From the NCBI RefSeq assembly GCF_009617585.1, contig NZ_WIXI01000049.1:186001-250000 (forward strand): a stretch of 64,000 bases of DNA, in the 5' to 3' direction. Under the pieces are notes generated by a model that was not told the DNA's origin, searched no databases, and saw only the letters and a program-made list of their open reading frames with translations. Source of the DNA: Endobacterium cereale. Lineage in GTDB: Bacteria > Pseudomonadota > Alphaproteobacteria > Rhizobiales > Rhizobiaceae. Positions 1-8,432 of the stretch are shown here, piece after piece. A program made the position numbers and the translations under genes. How positions within the stretch are numbered: the first letter of the stretch is position 1; the number at the start of each line of letters is the position of its first letter.

Positions 1-50
1 AGAAGCGTGATGATCAGGCTGAGGATGCGGCGGGTGAGGATGGTGATCAT
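1..50 (-). CDS. ABC transporter permease, N-terminus only (DppB-like)
   Basis: Only the first 16 codons lie inside the window, read leftward from an ATG at 50. They encode MITILTRRILSLIITL, a basic-then-hydrophobic start typical of DppB/OppB-type permeases, which begin with an arginine pair before the first membrane helix. It follows the peptide-binding protein gene (280-1803) in the same direction, the usual order binding protein then permease. The identity rests on this short stretch and on context, so it is tentative. No strong ribosome site is visible. Confidence 0.5.
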   Translation of the reverse strand, partial: MITILTRRILSLIITL

Positions 51-99
51 GGGGTGACGGCGCCCATCTGAACCGTAAAGTCGGGAGACTTCCATGCCA

Positions 100-262
100 A
101 CACGCTGACATTGGCGAAAAACTCCCCCTCTGGCCTGCCGGCCATCTCCCCCACAAGGGGGGAGAAACCCTGTGGCAGCCTCCTGCCCGATGCAAGGCTC
201 GGGGCATCGGCCGGGTTAAGCCCTCCCCCTTGTGGGGAGGGTTGGGAGGGGTCTTTTTTCAT
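100..262. repeat. GC-rich intergenic inverted repeat
   Basis: Between the permease start and the binding-protein stop lies a stretch of C and G runs. Arms at about 146-164 and 222-240 are near reverse complements of each other (CTCCCCCACAAGG against CCTTGTGGGGAGG). It can form a long hairpin and resembles the palindromic intergenic repeats scattered through rhizobial genomes. No gene is seen in 51-279. It may reduce read-through from the binding protein into the permease. Confidence 0.6.
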
Positions 263-279
263 AAACAGCGTATCGTGCC

Positions 280-1803
280 TCACTCTACCCAATGCACATC
301 CGTCAAAACATTCGACGGAATCGGCTCATTCTCCCAAAGCCCCTTCAATTTCCCATCCCACACACCGAGCTTCGGCATCACGAACAGGAACAGCGACGGC
401 ACGTCATCGGCCAGAATCTTCTGCGCCTCGCCATAAAGCTTGGACTGTTCGGCCGGGTCCGCCGTTTCCTGCACCTTCTGCAAAACCTCGTTAAAGGCCG
501 GGTTCTTGTAGTTGAAGTAATACGGATCGCGGGCGTAGATATCGAGGTCCATCGGCTCGGCATGCGCGACGATGGTCATCTCGTAATTGGCGGCCTTCAA
601 CACATCCGACACCCATTTCGCCGGAAATTCGGTGGTCTCGATATTCATCGTCACACCGATTTCGGCAAACATCGCCTGCAAAATCTGCGCACTGCGCTGC
701 GCATAAGCCATCTGCGGCGCCTTGATGGTGAAGGTCAGGCCGTTGCCGTAACCGGCGTCCGCCAGCAGTGCCTTGGCCTTTTCGACATCGTAAGGCCAAG
801 TGCCCGTGAGATCGATATAACCGGGATCGTTCGGCGTATAATGGCTGCCGATCGCGGTGCCCAGACCAGACCACGCGCCTTCGATCACGGTGGCACGATC
901 AACCGCCATCATCAGCGCCTGCCGCACCCGCTTGTCGTTGAACGGTTTGGTGGCATTGTTCATGCCGGCCACGACCTTCAACTCGGTATTGCCGACCACT
1001 GTCACTAGCCGGGCGTCGCCTTTAAAACTGTCCATCAGTTCCGGCGCGCCGAATTCTGGAAAGGCGTCGACATCGCCTGCCTTCAGGGCGGCAGCCTGCG
1101 CCTGCGCATCGCCGATGAAACGGAAGGATGCTTTGTCGAGCGTTACCGAAACGGCCTTGTTCCAATAATCGGCGTTTTTCGCCAGCTCCACCTGAGACCC
1201 CTTGGCCCAGCTGACGAATTTGAACGGGCCGGTGCCGACCGGCGTCACCTTGTTGTTGTCAGCAGTCTTCGGCGCCACCATCACCGAGGCCGGCCAGCCG
1301 AGCCAGTAAAGCAGGCTGCCGGTCGGCTGTTTCAGCTTCAGCACCAGCGTCGCCGCATCCGGCGTTTCCACGGTGTCGATGGTGGAGAAATATCGTTTCT
1401 GCGGGTTGACGCTATCGGCACCACGAGCGCGGTCGAGCGTGAATTTTGCAGTCGAGGAATCGAACGCCTCGCCATCATGGAATTTCACGCCCTGACGCAG
1501 CTTGAACGTATAGGTCAGGCCATCCGGCGACACCACCCAGCTTTCGGCCAGAAGCGGTACGACCTTGCCGTCTTTATCGATCGTCGTCAGACCTTCGAAC
1601 ACGTTCTGCCAGGTCACCTGACCGATCATCACCTGCGCACCGATGGTGGGATCAAGCCCGCCGGGTTCCACCGCCATCCCCAATGTCACCGATGTTTTCG
1701 GCGCTGCAAATGCATGGCCCTGAGCCGCCAGAACGGCGACACCGGCAACGGTGAGCCCGAGCGCCGCTCGTCGCGTGACCGATACGAAGGAAGAAAAAAC
1801 CAT
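280..1803 (-). CDS. ABC transporter substrate-binding protein, peptide/nickel family (SBP family 5)
   Basis: A 507-residue exported solute-binding protein. The N-terminus has a twin arginine (TRRAALGLTVAGVAVLA) followed by AFA, suggesting Tat or Sec export with cleavage near residue 33. The body shows the family 5 hallmarks: LGMAVEPGGLDPTIG near the mature start, the AESWVVSPDGLTYTFKLR block around residues 105-120 and FHDGEAF. This family binds oligopeptides, dipeptides, nickel or glutathione in the periplasm; the ligand cannot be read here. It is followed leftward by a permease start and preceded by a LysR gene in the same orientation that may control it. Confidence 0.9.
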   Translation of the reverse strand: MVFSSFVSVTRRAALGLTVAGVAVLAAQGHAFAAPKTSVTLGMAVEPGGLDPTIGAQVMIGQVTWQNVFEGLTTIDKDGKVVPLLAESWVVSPDGLTYTFKLRQGVKFHDGEAFDSSTAKFTLDRARGADSVNPQKRYFSTIDTVETPDAATLVLKLKQPTGSLLYWLGWPASVMVAPKTADNNKVTPVGTGPFKFVSWAKGSQVELAKNADYWNKAVSVTLDKASFRFIGDAQAQAAALKAGDVDAFPEFGAPELMDSFKGDARLVTVVGNTELKVVAGMNNATKPFNDKRVRQALMMAVDRATVIEGAWSGLGTAIGSHYTPNDPGYIDLTGTWPYDVEKAKALLADAGYGNGLTFTIKAPQMAYAQRSAQILQAMFAEIGVTMNIETTEFPAKWVSDVLKAANYEMTIVAHAEPMDLDIYARDPYYFNYKNPAFNEVLQKVQETADPAEQSKLYGEAQKILADDVPSLFLFVMPKLGVWDGKLKGLWENEPIPSNVLTDVHWVE

Positions 1804-1914
1804 TCGCGTTCCCCATTTGGCAGGTCATCCGATGGATTGCGCCATCGCCGCCTGTGATTGACAAAAGACTGTCATGTTGCAAGTGCACACACAATGCATA
1901 TTTTTGTGGTCTCT

Positions 1915-1935
1915 GTGTAGCCGAAATCGCTACAC
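1915..1935. promoter_or_regulatory. Inverted repeat, candidate LysR site
   Basis: GTGTAGC at 1915-1921 and GCTACAC at 1929-1935 form perfect 7-bp arms around a 7-nt centre, and the site contains the T-N11-A spacing typical of LysR-type operators. It lies 112 bp upstream of the binding-protein start and just past the LysR stop. No T-run follows on the minus strand, so a regulator site is more likely than a terminator. Confidence 0.4.
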
Positions 1936-1946
1936 GGGGCATTTTG

Positions 1947-2873
1947 TCAAAGCGGCTTTTTCGAACCCGTCTTTTTGGTCACCGCACCGCGCATAAAAGC
2001 TTCGATGAAATCGACCAGCTTTGACGCTGCAAACGACAGTTGACGGTCGGGGGCGATGCAAAGCTCCATCGGCGTCTTCACCGCTTTCGCGCCGCCGATC
2101 GGCACCGCCACCAATTGGCCGGCATCAATTTCGCGTTGCACGGAAAGCGCCGGCAGCAGTGTGACAGCCGTTCGCCGCAACACCAGTTCCTTCAGCATTT
2201 CCAAAGAACCGGTCACAAACACCGGGTCAAGCTCCAGCCCGGCTTTCGAAAACACATCCTCAAAGGCCTGCCGGGCGCTGAAACTCTTGTTCGGCAGCGC
2301 GAGCGGCATCTGCACCAGATCGCGCAGCGAAAATTCTTTGGCGCCCGCGGCCGGATGCTCGGCAGACAGGATCACGTCATAGATCAGTTCGGAGCGCACC
2401 CGCACCTTCAGCCCGGAAATCTTTGGCGCAAACAGTGCCACCACGACATCCGCCTCGGCGGCAGCCAGTGCTTCCACTGCCTCGCGTGCTGAGGTGATGG
2501 CCACCTCGAACCGCAATTTTGGATACTTTAGACTGAACTCGGCCAGAACAGGCGCGAGCAGGTTCGCCACAGTCGCGCCATTGGCATAGATCACCACCTT
2601 GCCGCGCTGCAGGCCCTGCAGGTCATCGATCAGCTGGTTCACATGCTCCAGCTCACGCAAGGTTTTTCCGGCCCGCGCCGCCAGCAGTTCTCCGGCAGCG
2701 GTCAGGCGAATGCCGCGATTGTTGCGCTCCACCAGCGGCGTGCCAAAATAGTGTTCGAGGTTTTCGATCTGGCGACTGACGGCGGTCGCGGCAACGCCCA
2801 TGTTCTCCGCCGCCGCGCGCATGGAATTGGTGCGCACCAGTTCATCGAAATACATCAGGGCGCGAAGCTGCAT
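1947..2873 (-). CDS. LysR family transcriptional regulator
   Basis: A 308-residue LysR-type regulator. The start is set at the ATG giving MQLRALMYFDELV, the normal N-terminus of the family; the open frame upstream of it has no family likeness. The winged HTH spans about residues 1-60 (NSMRAAAENMGVAATAVSRQIENLE) and the rest is a two-lobed effector domain starting near RGKVVIYA. It sits between two peptide importers, 32 bp downstream of the ATPase gene of one and upstream of the binding protein of the other. The latter is a plausible target because of the palindrome at 1915-1935. Confidence 0.9.
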   Translation of the reverse strand: MQLRALMYFDELVRTNSMRAAAENMGVAATAVSRQIENLEHYFGTPLVERNNRGIRLTAAGELLAARAGKTLRELEHVNQLIDDLQGLQRGKVVIYANGATVANLLAPVLAEFSLKYPKLRFEVAITSAREAVEALAAAEADVVVALFAPKISGLKVRVRSELIYDVILSAEHPAAGAKEFSLRDLVQMPLALPNKSFSARQAFEDVFSKAGLELDPVFVTGSLEMLKELVLRRTAVTLLPALSVQREIDAGQLVAVPIGGAKAVKTPMELCIAPDRQLSFAASKLVDFIEAFMRGAVTKKTGSKKPL

Positions 2874-2905
2874 GCGGAAAATCCAATATCTGTCGCGGCA
2901 AAAAA

Positions 2906-3670
2906 TCAGCCGCGACGAAAACCTTCGCTGGCGACCAGAAGCTGGCGCGTATAATCGGCGGAAAACGCGCGCTTTTCCAGTGCCTCGACCGGCACGGTCT
3001 CGACAATCTGCCCGTTTTTCATCACCGCAACCCGTTCGCACATATGGCTGATCACGCCAAGATCGTGGCTGACCATGACAAAGGTCAGGTTTCTATCTTT
3101 TCGCGCCTGCTCCAGCAGGTTGAGGATTTCCGCCTGGATCGAGGCATCCAGTGCCGAGGTCGGTTCGTCCAGCAGCAAAATCTTTGGCTCAAGGATCAAC
3201 GCACGGGCAATGGCGATACGCTGGCGCTGGCCGCCGGAAAGCTGGTGCGAATAGCGGAAACGAAAACCGGCACCGAGACCCACTTCATCCAGCGCGCGGG
3301 CGATGCGGGCATCGATATTGTCGAAACCGTGGATGACCAGCGGCTCCAGCAGCAGCCTGTCCACCGTCTGGCGCGGATGCAGCGATCCGTAAGGGTCCTG
3401 AAACACCATCTGCACGGTGCGATAGAATTCCTTGGTCCGGCCATGGCTTTTGTAGTTGCGGCCGTCGACGGTCAGTGTCCCCTCTTCGAACCGATTGAGA
3501 CCGGCAACGGCCCGCAGAAGTGTGGATTTGCCTGAACCGGATTCCCCGACGATTCCAAAAGACTCTCCGGTGGCGACATCGACGCTCACCTTGTCGAGCG
3601 CCACATATTCATCAAACGTCACGACCATGTCGCGGACGGAAAGTGCTGTTCTGTCTGTCATTTTGCCCAT
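2906..3670 (-). CDS. Peptide ABC transporter ATP-binding protein (DppF-like)
   Basis: A 254-residue ATPase with Walker A GESGSGKST, signature LSGGQRQRI, Walker B ILLLDEPTSALD and switch VSHDLGV. It energises the permease pair encoded at 4506-6502. The start is ambiguous: ATG at 3670 (MGKMTDRT), ATG at 3661, or GTG at 3685; 3670 lies 2 nt past the upstream stop and is preferred. It is the last gene of the dipeptidase-importer operon. It is slightly shorter than typical DppF proteins because the C-terminal oligopeptide region is reduced. Confidence 0.88.
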   Translation of the reverse strand: MGKMTDRTALSVRDMVVTFDEYVALDKVSVDVATGESFGIVGESGSGKSTLLRAVAGLNRFEEGTLTVDGRNYKSHGRTKEFYRTVQMVFQDPYGSLHPRQTVDRLLLEPLVIHGFDNIDARIARALDEVGLGAGFRFRYSHQLSGGQRQRIAIARALILEPKILLLDEPTSALDASIQAEILNLLEQARKDRNLTFVMVSHDLGVISHMCERVAVMKNGQIVETVPVEALEKRAFSADYTRQLLVASEGFRRG

Positions 3671-3672
3671 CT

Positions 3673-4509
3673 TCACGCCAGCCACTCCGCCTTGCGTTCC
3701 AGAACCGGCAGCGGATGCCGGTCGGTGCCGATGGTCGGCAGGCAGTTGAGCAGACCTTGCGTATAGGGATGTTTCGCCTGTGCCAGATCGGCCGACGGCA
3801 GTTCCTCGACGATACGCCCCGCATACATGACGATGACGCGGTCGCAGAAGGAAGACACAAGCCGCAGATCGTGGCTGATGAACACCAGCCCCATGCCACG
3901 CTCGGCCACCAGCTTGTCGAGGATGGAGAGCACGTCGAGCTGCACCGTGACATCGAGCGCCGAGGTCGGCTCGTCGGCAATCAGCATTTCCGGGCCGCAG
4001 ATCAGCATCATGGCGATCATCACGCGCTGGCCCATGCCGCCCGAAACCTCGTTCGGATAAAGACCGAAAACACGCTCGGGATCGCGGATCTGCACTGCCT
4101 CCAGCATTTCAAGAGCACGGTTGCGCGCTTGCGAGCGGCTGAGTTTTTCATGCGCCAAAAGCGTTTCGATGATCTGCTTGCCGATGGTCATCACCGGGTT
4201 CAGCGAATACTTTGGGTCCTGCAGGATCATGCCGATGCGTTTGCCACGCAGGTTTCGTCGTTGTTTTGGCGTCACTCTCAGCAGGTCGATGCCGTCGAAT
4301 TCCAGCTTCGAGGCAGTGATCTTGGCATGCCCCGGCGTCAGACCCATGATGGCGCGGCCGGTCTGGGATTTGCCCGACCCGCTTTCGCCGACAATGCCCA
4401 GCCGTTCGCGACCCAGCGTAAACGATACGCCGCGCACCGCCTGTACTTCGCCGGTGCGGGTTGGAAAAGTGACGCGCAAATCGTCGACCGTCAGAAGAGG
4501 TCCACTCAT
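3673..4509 (-). CDS. Peptide ABC transporter ATP-binding protein (DppD-like)
   Basis: A 278-residue ATPase with Walker A GESGSGKSQTG, Walker B MLIADEPTSALD and switch FISHDLRL. The signature reads VSGGMGQRV, where a glycine replaces the arginine or lysine usual after SGGM in this family. The C-terminus HPYTQGLLNCLP is the oligopeptide/dipeptide motif found in DppD/OppD. Its start overlaps the stop of the permease gene by 4 nt, so the two are translationally coupled. It forms a heterodimer with the neighbouring ATPase by family analogy. Confidence 0.9.
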   Translation of the reverse strand: MSGPLLTVDDLRVTFPTRTGEVQAVRGVSFTLGRERLGIVGESGSGKSQTGRAIMGLTPGHAKITASKLEFDGIDLLRVTPKQRRNLRGKRIGMILQDPKYSLNPVMTIGKQIIETLLAHEKLSRSQARNRALEMLEAVQIRDPERVFGLYPNEVSGGMGQRVMIAMMLICGPEMLIADEPTSALDVTVQLDVLSILDKLVAERGMGLVFISHDLRLVSSFCDRVIVMYAGRIVEELPSADLAQAKHPYTQGLLNCLPTIGTDRHPLPVLERKAEWLA

Positions 4510-5438
4510 TGGCCGGCCTCCTTCGGATCAAGCGCATCACGCAGGCCATCACCCAGCAGGTTGAAACCAAGGCTGACGATCAGGATGGCAAAACCCGGCA
4601 TGGCGGCAACCCACCACTGATCGAGAATGAACCGGCGACCGGAAGCGATCATCGCACCCCATTCCGGCAATGGCGGCTGTGCGCCGAGGCCGAGGAAACC
4701 GAGACCGGCGGCGGTGAGAATAATGCCGGCCATATCCAGCGTCACACGCACGATCAGCGACGACAGGCAAAGCGGCATGACATGACGCAGCACGATGCGG
4801 AAGGGCGATGCCCCCATCAGCTTGACCGCCGAGATGAATTCCGAATTGCGAAACGTCAACGTTTCGGCGCGGGCGATGCGTGCATAAGGCGGCCATGAGG
4901 TAACGGCGATGGCAAGGATGGCATTTTCGATGCCGGGACCGAGAGCGGCCACCAATGCCAGTGCCAGAACCAACTTTGGAAAGGCCAGAAAGATATCGGT
5001 GATGCGCATCAGGATCGCGTCGATCCAGCCGCCGGCATAACCGGAAACGGTGCCGACGATCAGGCCGATGGGGGCTGCGATGACGGCAACCAGCACGATG
5101 ACCATCAGCGTCAGGCGCGAACCGTGGATCAGGCGGGACAGAATATCGCGGCCCTGATCGTCGGTGCCGAGCCAGTAACCGGCCGAACCGGGTGGCAGCA
5201 GGCGGGCGTTCATCAGATCGCCTTGCACCGGATTATACGGCGCCAGCACATCGGCAAAGGCGGCAACGAACAGCAGAGCCAAAATGATGCCGAGGCCAAG
5301 CAGCGCCAGCCGGTTTTCCGAAAACCGTCGCCAGATGATATAGGCGCGTCCAAGCCTTGCCTGATGGCGCGAGGTGGGACGGTCGGAAAGCAGCCAGTCA
5401 CGGCTGTATGGTTTTGGGGTCTGTGCCACGACGCTCAT
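4506..5438 (-). CDS. Peptide ABC transporter permease (DppC-like)
   Basis: A 310-residue inner membrane permease. It has the DppC hallmarks: a first helix after a long N-terminal arm, the LGTDDQGRDILSRLIHGSR motif around residues 92-110 and the EAA loop near ASPFRIVLRHVMPLCL that contacts the ATPase. It overlaps the start of the ATPase gene at 4509 by 4 nt and the stop of the other permease by 4 nt, so the block is tightly coupled. Confidence 0.92.
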   Translation of the reverse strand: MSVVAQTPKPYSRDWLLSDRPTSRHQARLGRAYIIWRRFSENRLALLGLGIILALLFVAAFADVLAPYNPVQGDLMNARLLPPGSAGYWLGTDDQGRDILSRLIHGSRLTLMVIVLVAVIAAPIGLIVGTVSGYAGGWIDAILMRITDIFLAFPKLVLALALVAALGPGIENAILAIAVTSWPPYARIARAETLTFRNSEFISAVKLMGASPFRIVLRHVMPLCLSSLIVRVTLDMAGIILTAAGLGFLGLGAQPPLPEWGAMIASGRRFILDQWWVAAMPGFAILIVSLGFNLLGDGLRDALDPKEAGQ

Positions 5439-6502
5439 CGGCTGCGTGTCCTTGGATCAAGCGTGCGGTAAAGAAGGTCGGACAGGAGGTTGATGGCAAT
5501 GAAGACGGAACCGACAATGATCGTTCCGCCCAGCACTGCGTTCATGTCCGCATTCTGCAGCGAATTGGTGATGTAGAGGCCAAGCCCCGGCCACGAGAAG
5601 ATCGTCTCCGTCAGAACCGAGCCTTCCAGCAGCCCGGCATAGGAGAGCGCGATGACGGTGATCAGCGGCACTCCGGCATTGCGCAGCGCATGGAACCAGA
5701 TGATCCGTGTTTCCGACAGACCTTTTGCGCGGGCGGCGACGATATATTCCTGTTGCAGCTCGTTGAGCATGAAGGAGCGCGTCATGCGGCTGATATAGGC
5801 AAGCGAGAAATAACCGAGCAGCGCGCCGGGCAGGATGATGTGGCGGAACGCATCCCAAAAGACGTCCCACTGGCCCTGAATGAGGCTGTCGAACAGGAAA
5901 AAGCCGGTGATCGGCGTGAACGTGTATTCGTAAACGATATCGAGACGGCCGGGATAAGCCACCCAGCGCAGCTTTGCGTAAAACAGCACCAGCGACAGAA
6001 GGCCGAGCCAGAAAATCGGCACGGAATAACCGATCAGCCCGACAACGCGAACAATCTGGTCGGCAATGCTGCCGCGCTTGACGGCGGCCAGCACGCCGAG
6101 CGGAATGCCGAACAGTGCGCCAAAAACGGTGCCAACCGTGGCAAGCTCCATCGTCGCCGGGAAGACACGGCGGATGTCGTCCATGACAGGATTGGTGGTG
6201 AGAACGGAGGTGCCAAAGTTGCCGGTCAGCGCATCACGAACGTAGAAATAGAATTGCTGGTAGAGGGGCAGATTGAGGCCCAGCTGCTCGCGCACGCGTT
6301 CCACCACATGCGCCGGCGCGCGGTCGCCGACGATGGCGAGCGCCGGATCGATGGGGATCACGCGGCCGATGAAAAAGGTGACGGCCAGCAGGCCCAGAAA
6401 AGTCGTGACGACAGTCACCAGAAAGCGGAGAACCGCCTTTCCGGTGGAGGAGGAACGGCTGCGCTTGCGCCGTGTCGCTGCCGTCGTATCGGTGAGAGTC
6501 AA
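5435..6502 (-). CDS. Peptide ABC transporter permease (DppB-like)
   Basis: A 355-residue inner membrane permease of the DppB type, with the family motif around VVERVREQLGLNLPLYQQF, the EAA region YIVAARAKGLSETRIIWFHALRNA and the late motif SVLTETIFSWPGLG. It starts with TTG at 6502, supported by GGAG six bases upstream and by the lack of a nearby in-frame ATG. The N-terminus is unusually rich in Arg, Ser and Thr before the first helix. A 200-bp repeat separates it from the binding-protein gene. Confidence 0.9.
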   Translation of the reverse strand: MTLTDTTAATRRKRSRSSSTGKAVLRFLVTVVTTFLGLLAVTFFIGRVIPIDPALAIVGDRAPAHVVERVREQLGLNLPLYQQFYFYVRDALTGNFGTSVLTTNPVMDDIRRVFPATMELATVGTVFGALFGIPLGVLAAVKRGSIADQIVRVVGLIGYSVPIFWLGLLSLVLFYAKLRWVAYPGRLDIVYEYTFTPITGFFLFDSLIQGQWDVFWDAFRHIILPGALLGYFSLAYISRMTRSFMLNELQQEYIVAARAKGLSETRIIWFHALRNAGVPLITVIALSYAGLLEGSVLTETIFSWPGLGLYITNSLQNADMNAVLGGTIIVGSVFIAINLLSDLLYRTLDPRTRSR

Positions 6503-6535
6503 GAAGATCTCCTCGAGATGTTGAAGAGGATGCCG

Positions 6536-6676
6536 CCAGCCCCTTCTCCCCGTTTGCGGGGAGAAGGTCCGGAGCGAAAGCGAGGGGATGAGGGGCGGAG
6601 GCCAACTCGGCGGTTCGGGCTGCCCCTCATCCGCCTGCCGGCACCTTCTCCCCGTAAAACGGGGAGAAGGACAGAT
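6536..6676. repeat. Intergenic repeat with two terminal hairpins
   Basis: The 206-bp gap between binding protein and permease is filled by an element bounded by two almost identical hairpins: CCTTCTCCCCG/CGGGGAGAAGG at 6542-6567 (loop TTTG) and the same arms at 6644-6670 (loop TAAAA). The middle is GC-rich (GGGGATGAGGGGC, GCCCCTCATCC). This is the look of a rhizobial intergenic mosaic repeat. In this position it probably lowers expression of the permease relative to the binding protein. Confidence 0.7.
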
Positions 6677-6708
6677 GCCGCACCGCCCTCATTCCCAATA
6701 CGCCGCAA

Positions 6709-8352
6709 TCAGTCCTTCGAGACCGTATAGACGAAGTTGGTATCGAAGCTCGGGCCGAGCTTGTAACCCTTCAGCTTCGAGGAATATCCCGCCACTTCCG
6801 TCTGCTGGAAAACGATCACAAACGGGCTGGTGGCCGCGACCTTCTTCTGCAGGTTCTGATAGATGGCCGCGCGCTTTTCCGCATCCTTTTCCAGAAGCGC
6901 GCCCTTGGAAGCATCCGACAGTTCCTTCGGCACATCCCAGGCATTACGCCAGGCCAGCGTCTTGCTCTTGCCCTCGTCGGAATTGTCCGGATTGACAGTA
7001 AAGGTCTCGGCATTCGAATTCGGGTCAAAGTAGTCCGAACCCCACTGGCCGATATAGATGTCGTGGGTGCGGGCGCGGAACTTTGTCAGCGTCTGCTTGC
7101 CGTCGCCAGGAATGATGCTGAGCTTGATGCCGGCCTGCGCCAGCGTCTGCTGCACGCTTTCGGCAATGCCGGTTACCGGCTGGGTGTTGCGCACATCCAT
7201 GGTGACGGAAAAACCGTCCTTCAGGCCGGCCTTGGCCAGCAGTTCCTTGGCCTTGGCAACGTCGAGCTTGTAGGGATTTTCTGTGCTGGCGCCGAGCTGG
7301 CCCTTGGGCAGAAAATTCTGGTGGATTTCGCCGATGCCCTTTATCAGCGTCGCGCCGATCGCATCGTAATCGACCAGATATTTCATCGCCTCGATGACCT
7401 CAGGCTTGGCCAGATTGGCGTTTTTCTGGTTGAGGCTGAAATAATAGATCGTGCCCTTTGGCGCGGACGTGCTCGACAGGCCTTCCTTGCCTTCGATGGC
7501 CTTGAGATCGTTCGGCTCAAGGTTACGGGCAACATCGATATCGCCGTTTTCCAGCGCCAGACGCTGGCCCGAGCTTTCCTTCATGTGGCGGTAGATGACC
7601 CGCTTCAGTTTCGGCTTTTCGCCGTAATAGTTCGGGTTGGCTTCCATGATGACGGCTTCGTTGGCGCGCCATGCCATGACCTTGAACGGACCGGAACCGG
7701 CATAACCGGTCTTCATCCATTCATTGCCGAAATCGGTGTCGTACTTGTATTCGGCGCTCGGCGTCATTGCCTTGGCGTGTTCCATCACCACCTTCTTGTC
7801 GACCACGGAGGCGACGGTTGCGGTGAGAACATTGAGCACAAAGCTTGGCGCATAGGCCTTGTCGACGGTGAAGGTGAACGTGTCGGGTGCGGATGCCTTG
7901 GCTTTCTCAGCGACATTGTCGCCGGTCAAGCCGAACTGGGTGAGCAGGAAGGCCGGCGACTTGTCGAGCTTGACGGCGCGCTCGAAGGAGAAGGCAACGT
8001 CCTCGGCGGTCAGCGGATTGCCGGAGGCAAACTTCAGGTCCGGCTTGAGCTTGAACGTATAGGTCATGCCGTCATCGGAAACGGTCCAGCTGGCGGCGAG
8101 ATCACCGACGACCTTGGACGTATCGGCCGGGTCGAGACCAACCAGCTTGCTGTAGCTGTTGGCGGTCACTTCGGCGGTGGAAAGCTCGAAAGCCTCGCCC
8201 GGATCGATGGTGATGATGTCGTCGATGGCAAAACCTTCGACCAGCGTATCGGCCGGTGTCGCGGCAAAAGCCTGCGGTGCGGCAAGCGTGATCAGCGCAA
8301 GGGCGGCACCTGCGGAAAGAATGCGCATGCGCTTGTTGAGAGAGTTCATCAT
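6709..8352 (-). CDS. ABC transporter substrate-binding protein, dipeptide type (SBP family 5)
   Basis: A 547-residue periplasmic binding protein. The start is one of two tandem ATGs at 8352/8349 after GGGAACGACC; the signal peptide is MRILSAGAALALITLAAPQAFA. Family 5 features are VEGFAIDDIITIDPGEAFELS, LAASWTVSDDGMTYTFKLK and the C-lobe motif YIGQWGSDYFDPNSNAE. It lies directly downstream of an M19 dipeptidase gene and upstream of the permease pair, so short peptides are the likely ligand. Confidence 0.92.
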   Translation of the reverse strand: MMNSLNKRMRILSAGAALALITLAAPQAFAATPADTLVEGFAIDDIITIDPGEAFELSTAEVTANSYSKLVGLDPADTSKVVGDLAASWTVSDDGMTYTFKLKPDLKFASGNPLTAEDVAFSFERAVKLDKSPAFLLTQFGLTGDNVAEKAKASAPDTFTFTVDKAYAPSFVLNVLTATVASVVDKKVVMEHAKAMTPSAEYKYDTDFGNEWMKTGYAGSGPFKVMAWRANEAVIMEANPNYYGEKPKLKRVIYRHMKESSGQRLALENGDIDVARNLEPNDLKAIEGKEGLSSTSAPKGTIYYFSLNQKNANLAKPEVIEAMKYLVDYDAIGATLIKGIGEIHQNFLPKGQLGASTENPYKLDVAKAKELLAKAGLKDGFSVTMDVRNTQPVTGIAESVQQTLAQAGIKLSIIPGDGKQTLTKFRARTHDIYIGQWGSDYFDPNSNAETFTVNPDNSDEGKSKTLAWRNAWDVPKELSDASKGALLEKDAEKRAAIYQNLQKKVAATSPFVIVFQQTEVAGYSSKLKGYKLGPSFDTNFVYTVSKD

Positions 8353-8432
8353 GGTGGTCGTTCCCGTTGTTTTGTTGCCCGTTATTGTCTTTGTTTTTGG
8401 ATCTTGTCGGCGGCGCTTGCCGCCTTGGCTGG

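Noticed and set aside
100..262. Short open frames across the GC-rich repeat
   Set aside because: They read through a palindromic repeat, so both strands appear open without coding meaning.
6536..6676. Could the hairpin-bounded element be a CRISPR repeat pair or a small insertion sequence
   Set aside because: Only two hairpins, no regular spacer series, no transposase and no target duplication; it fits an intergenic repeat.
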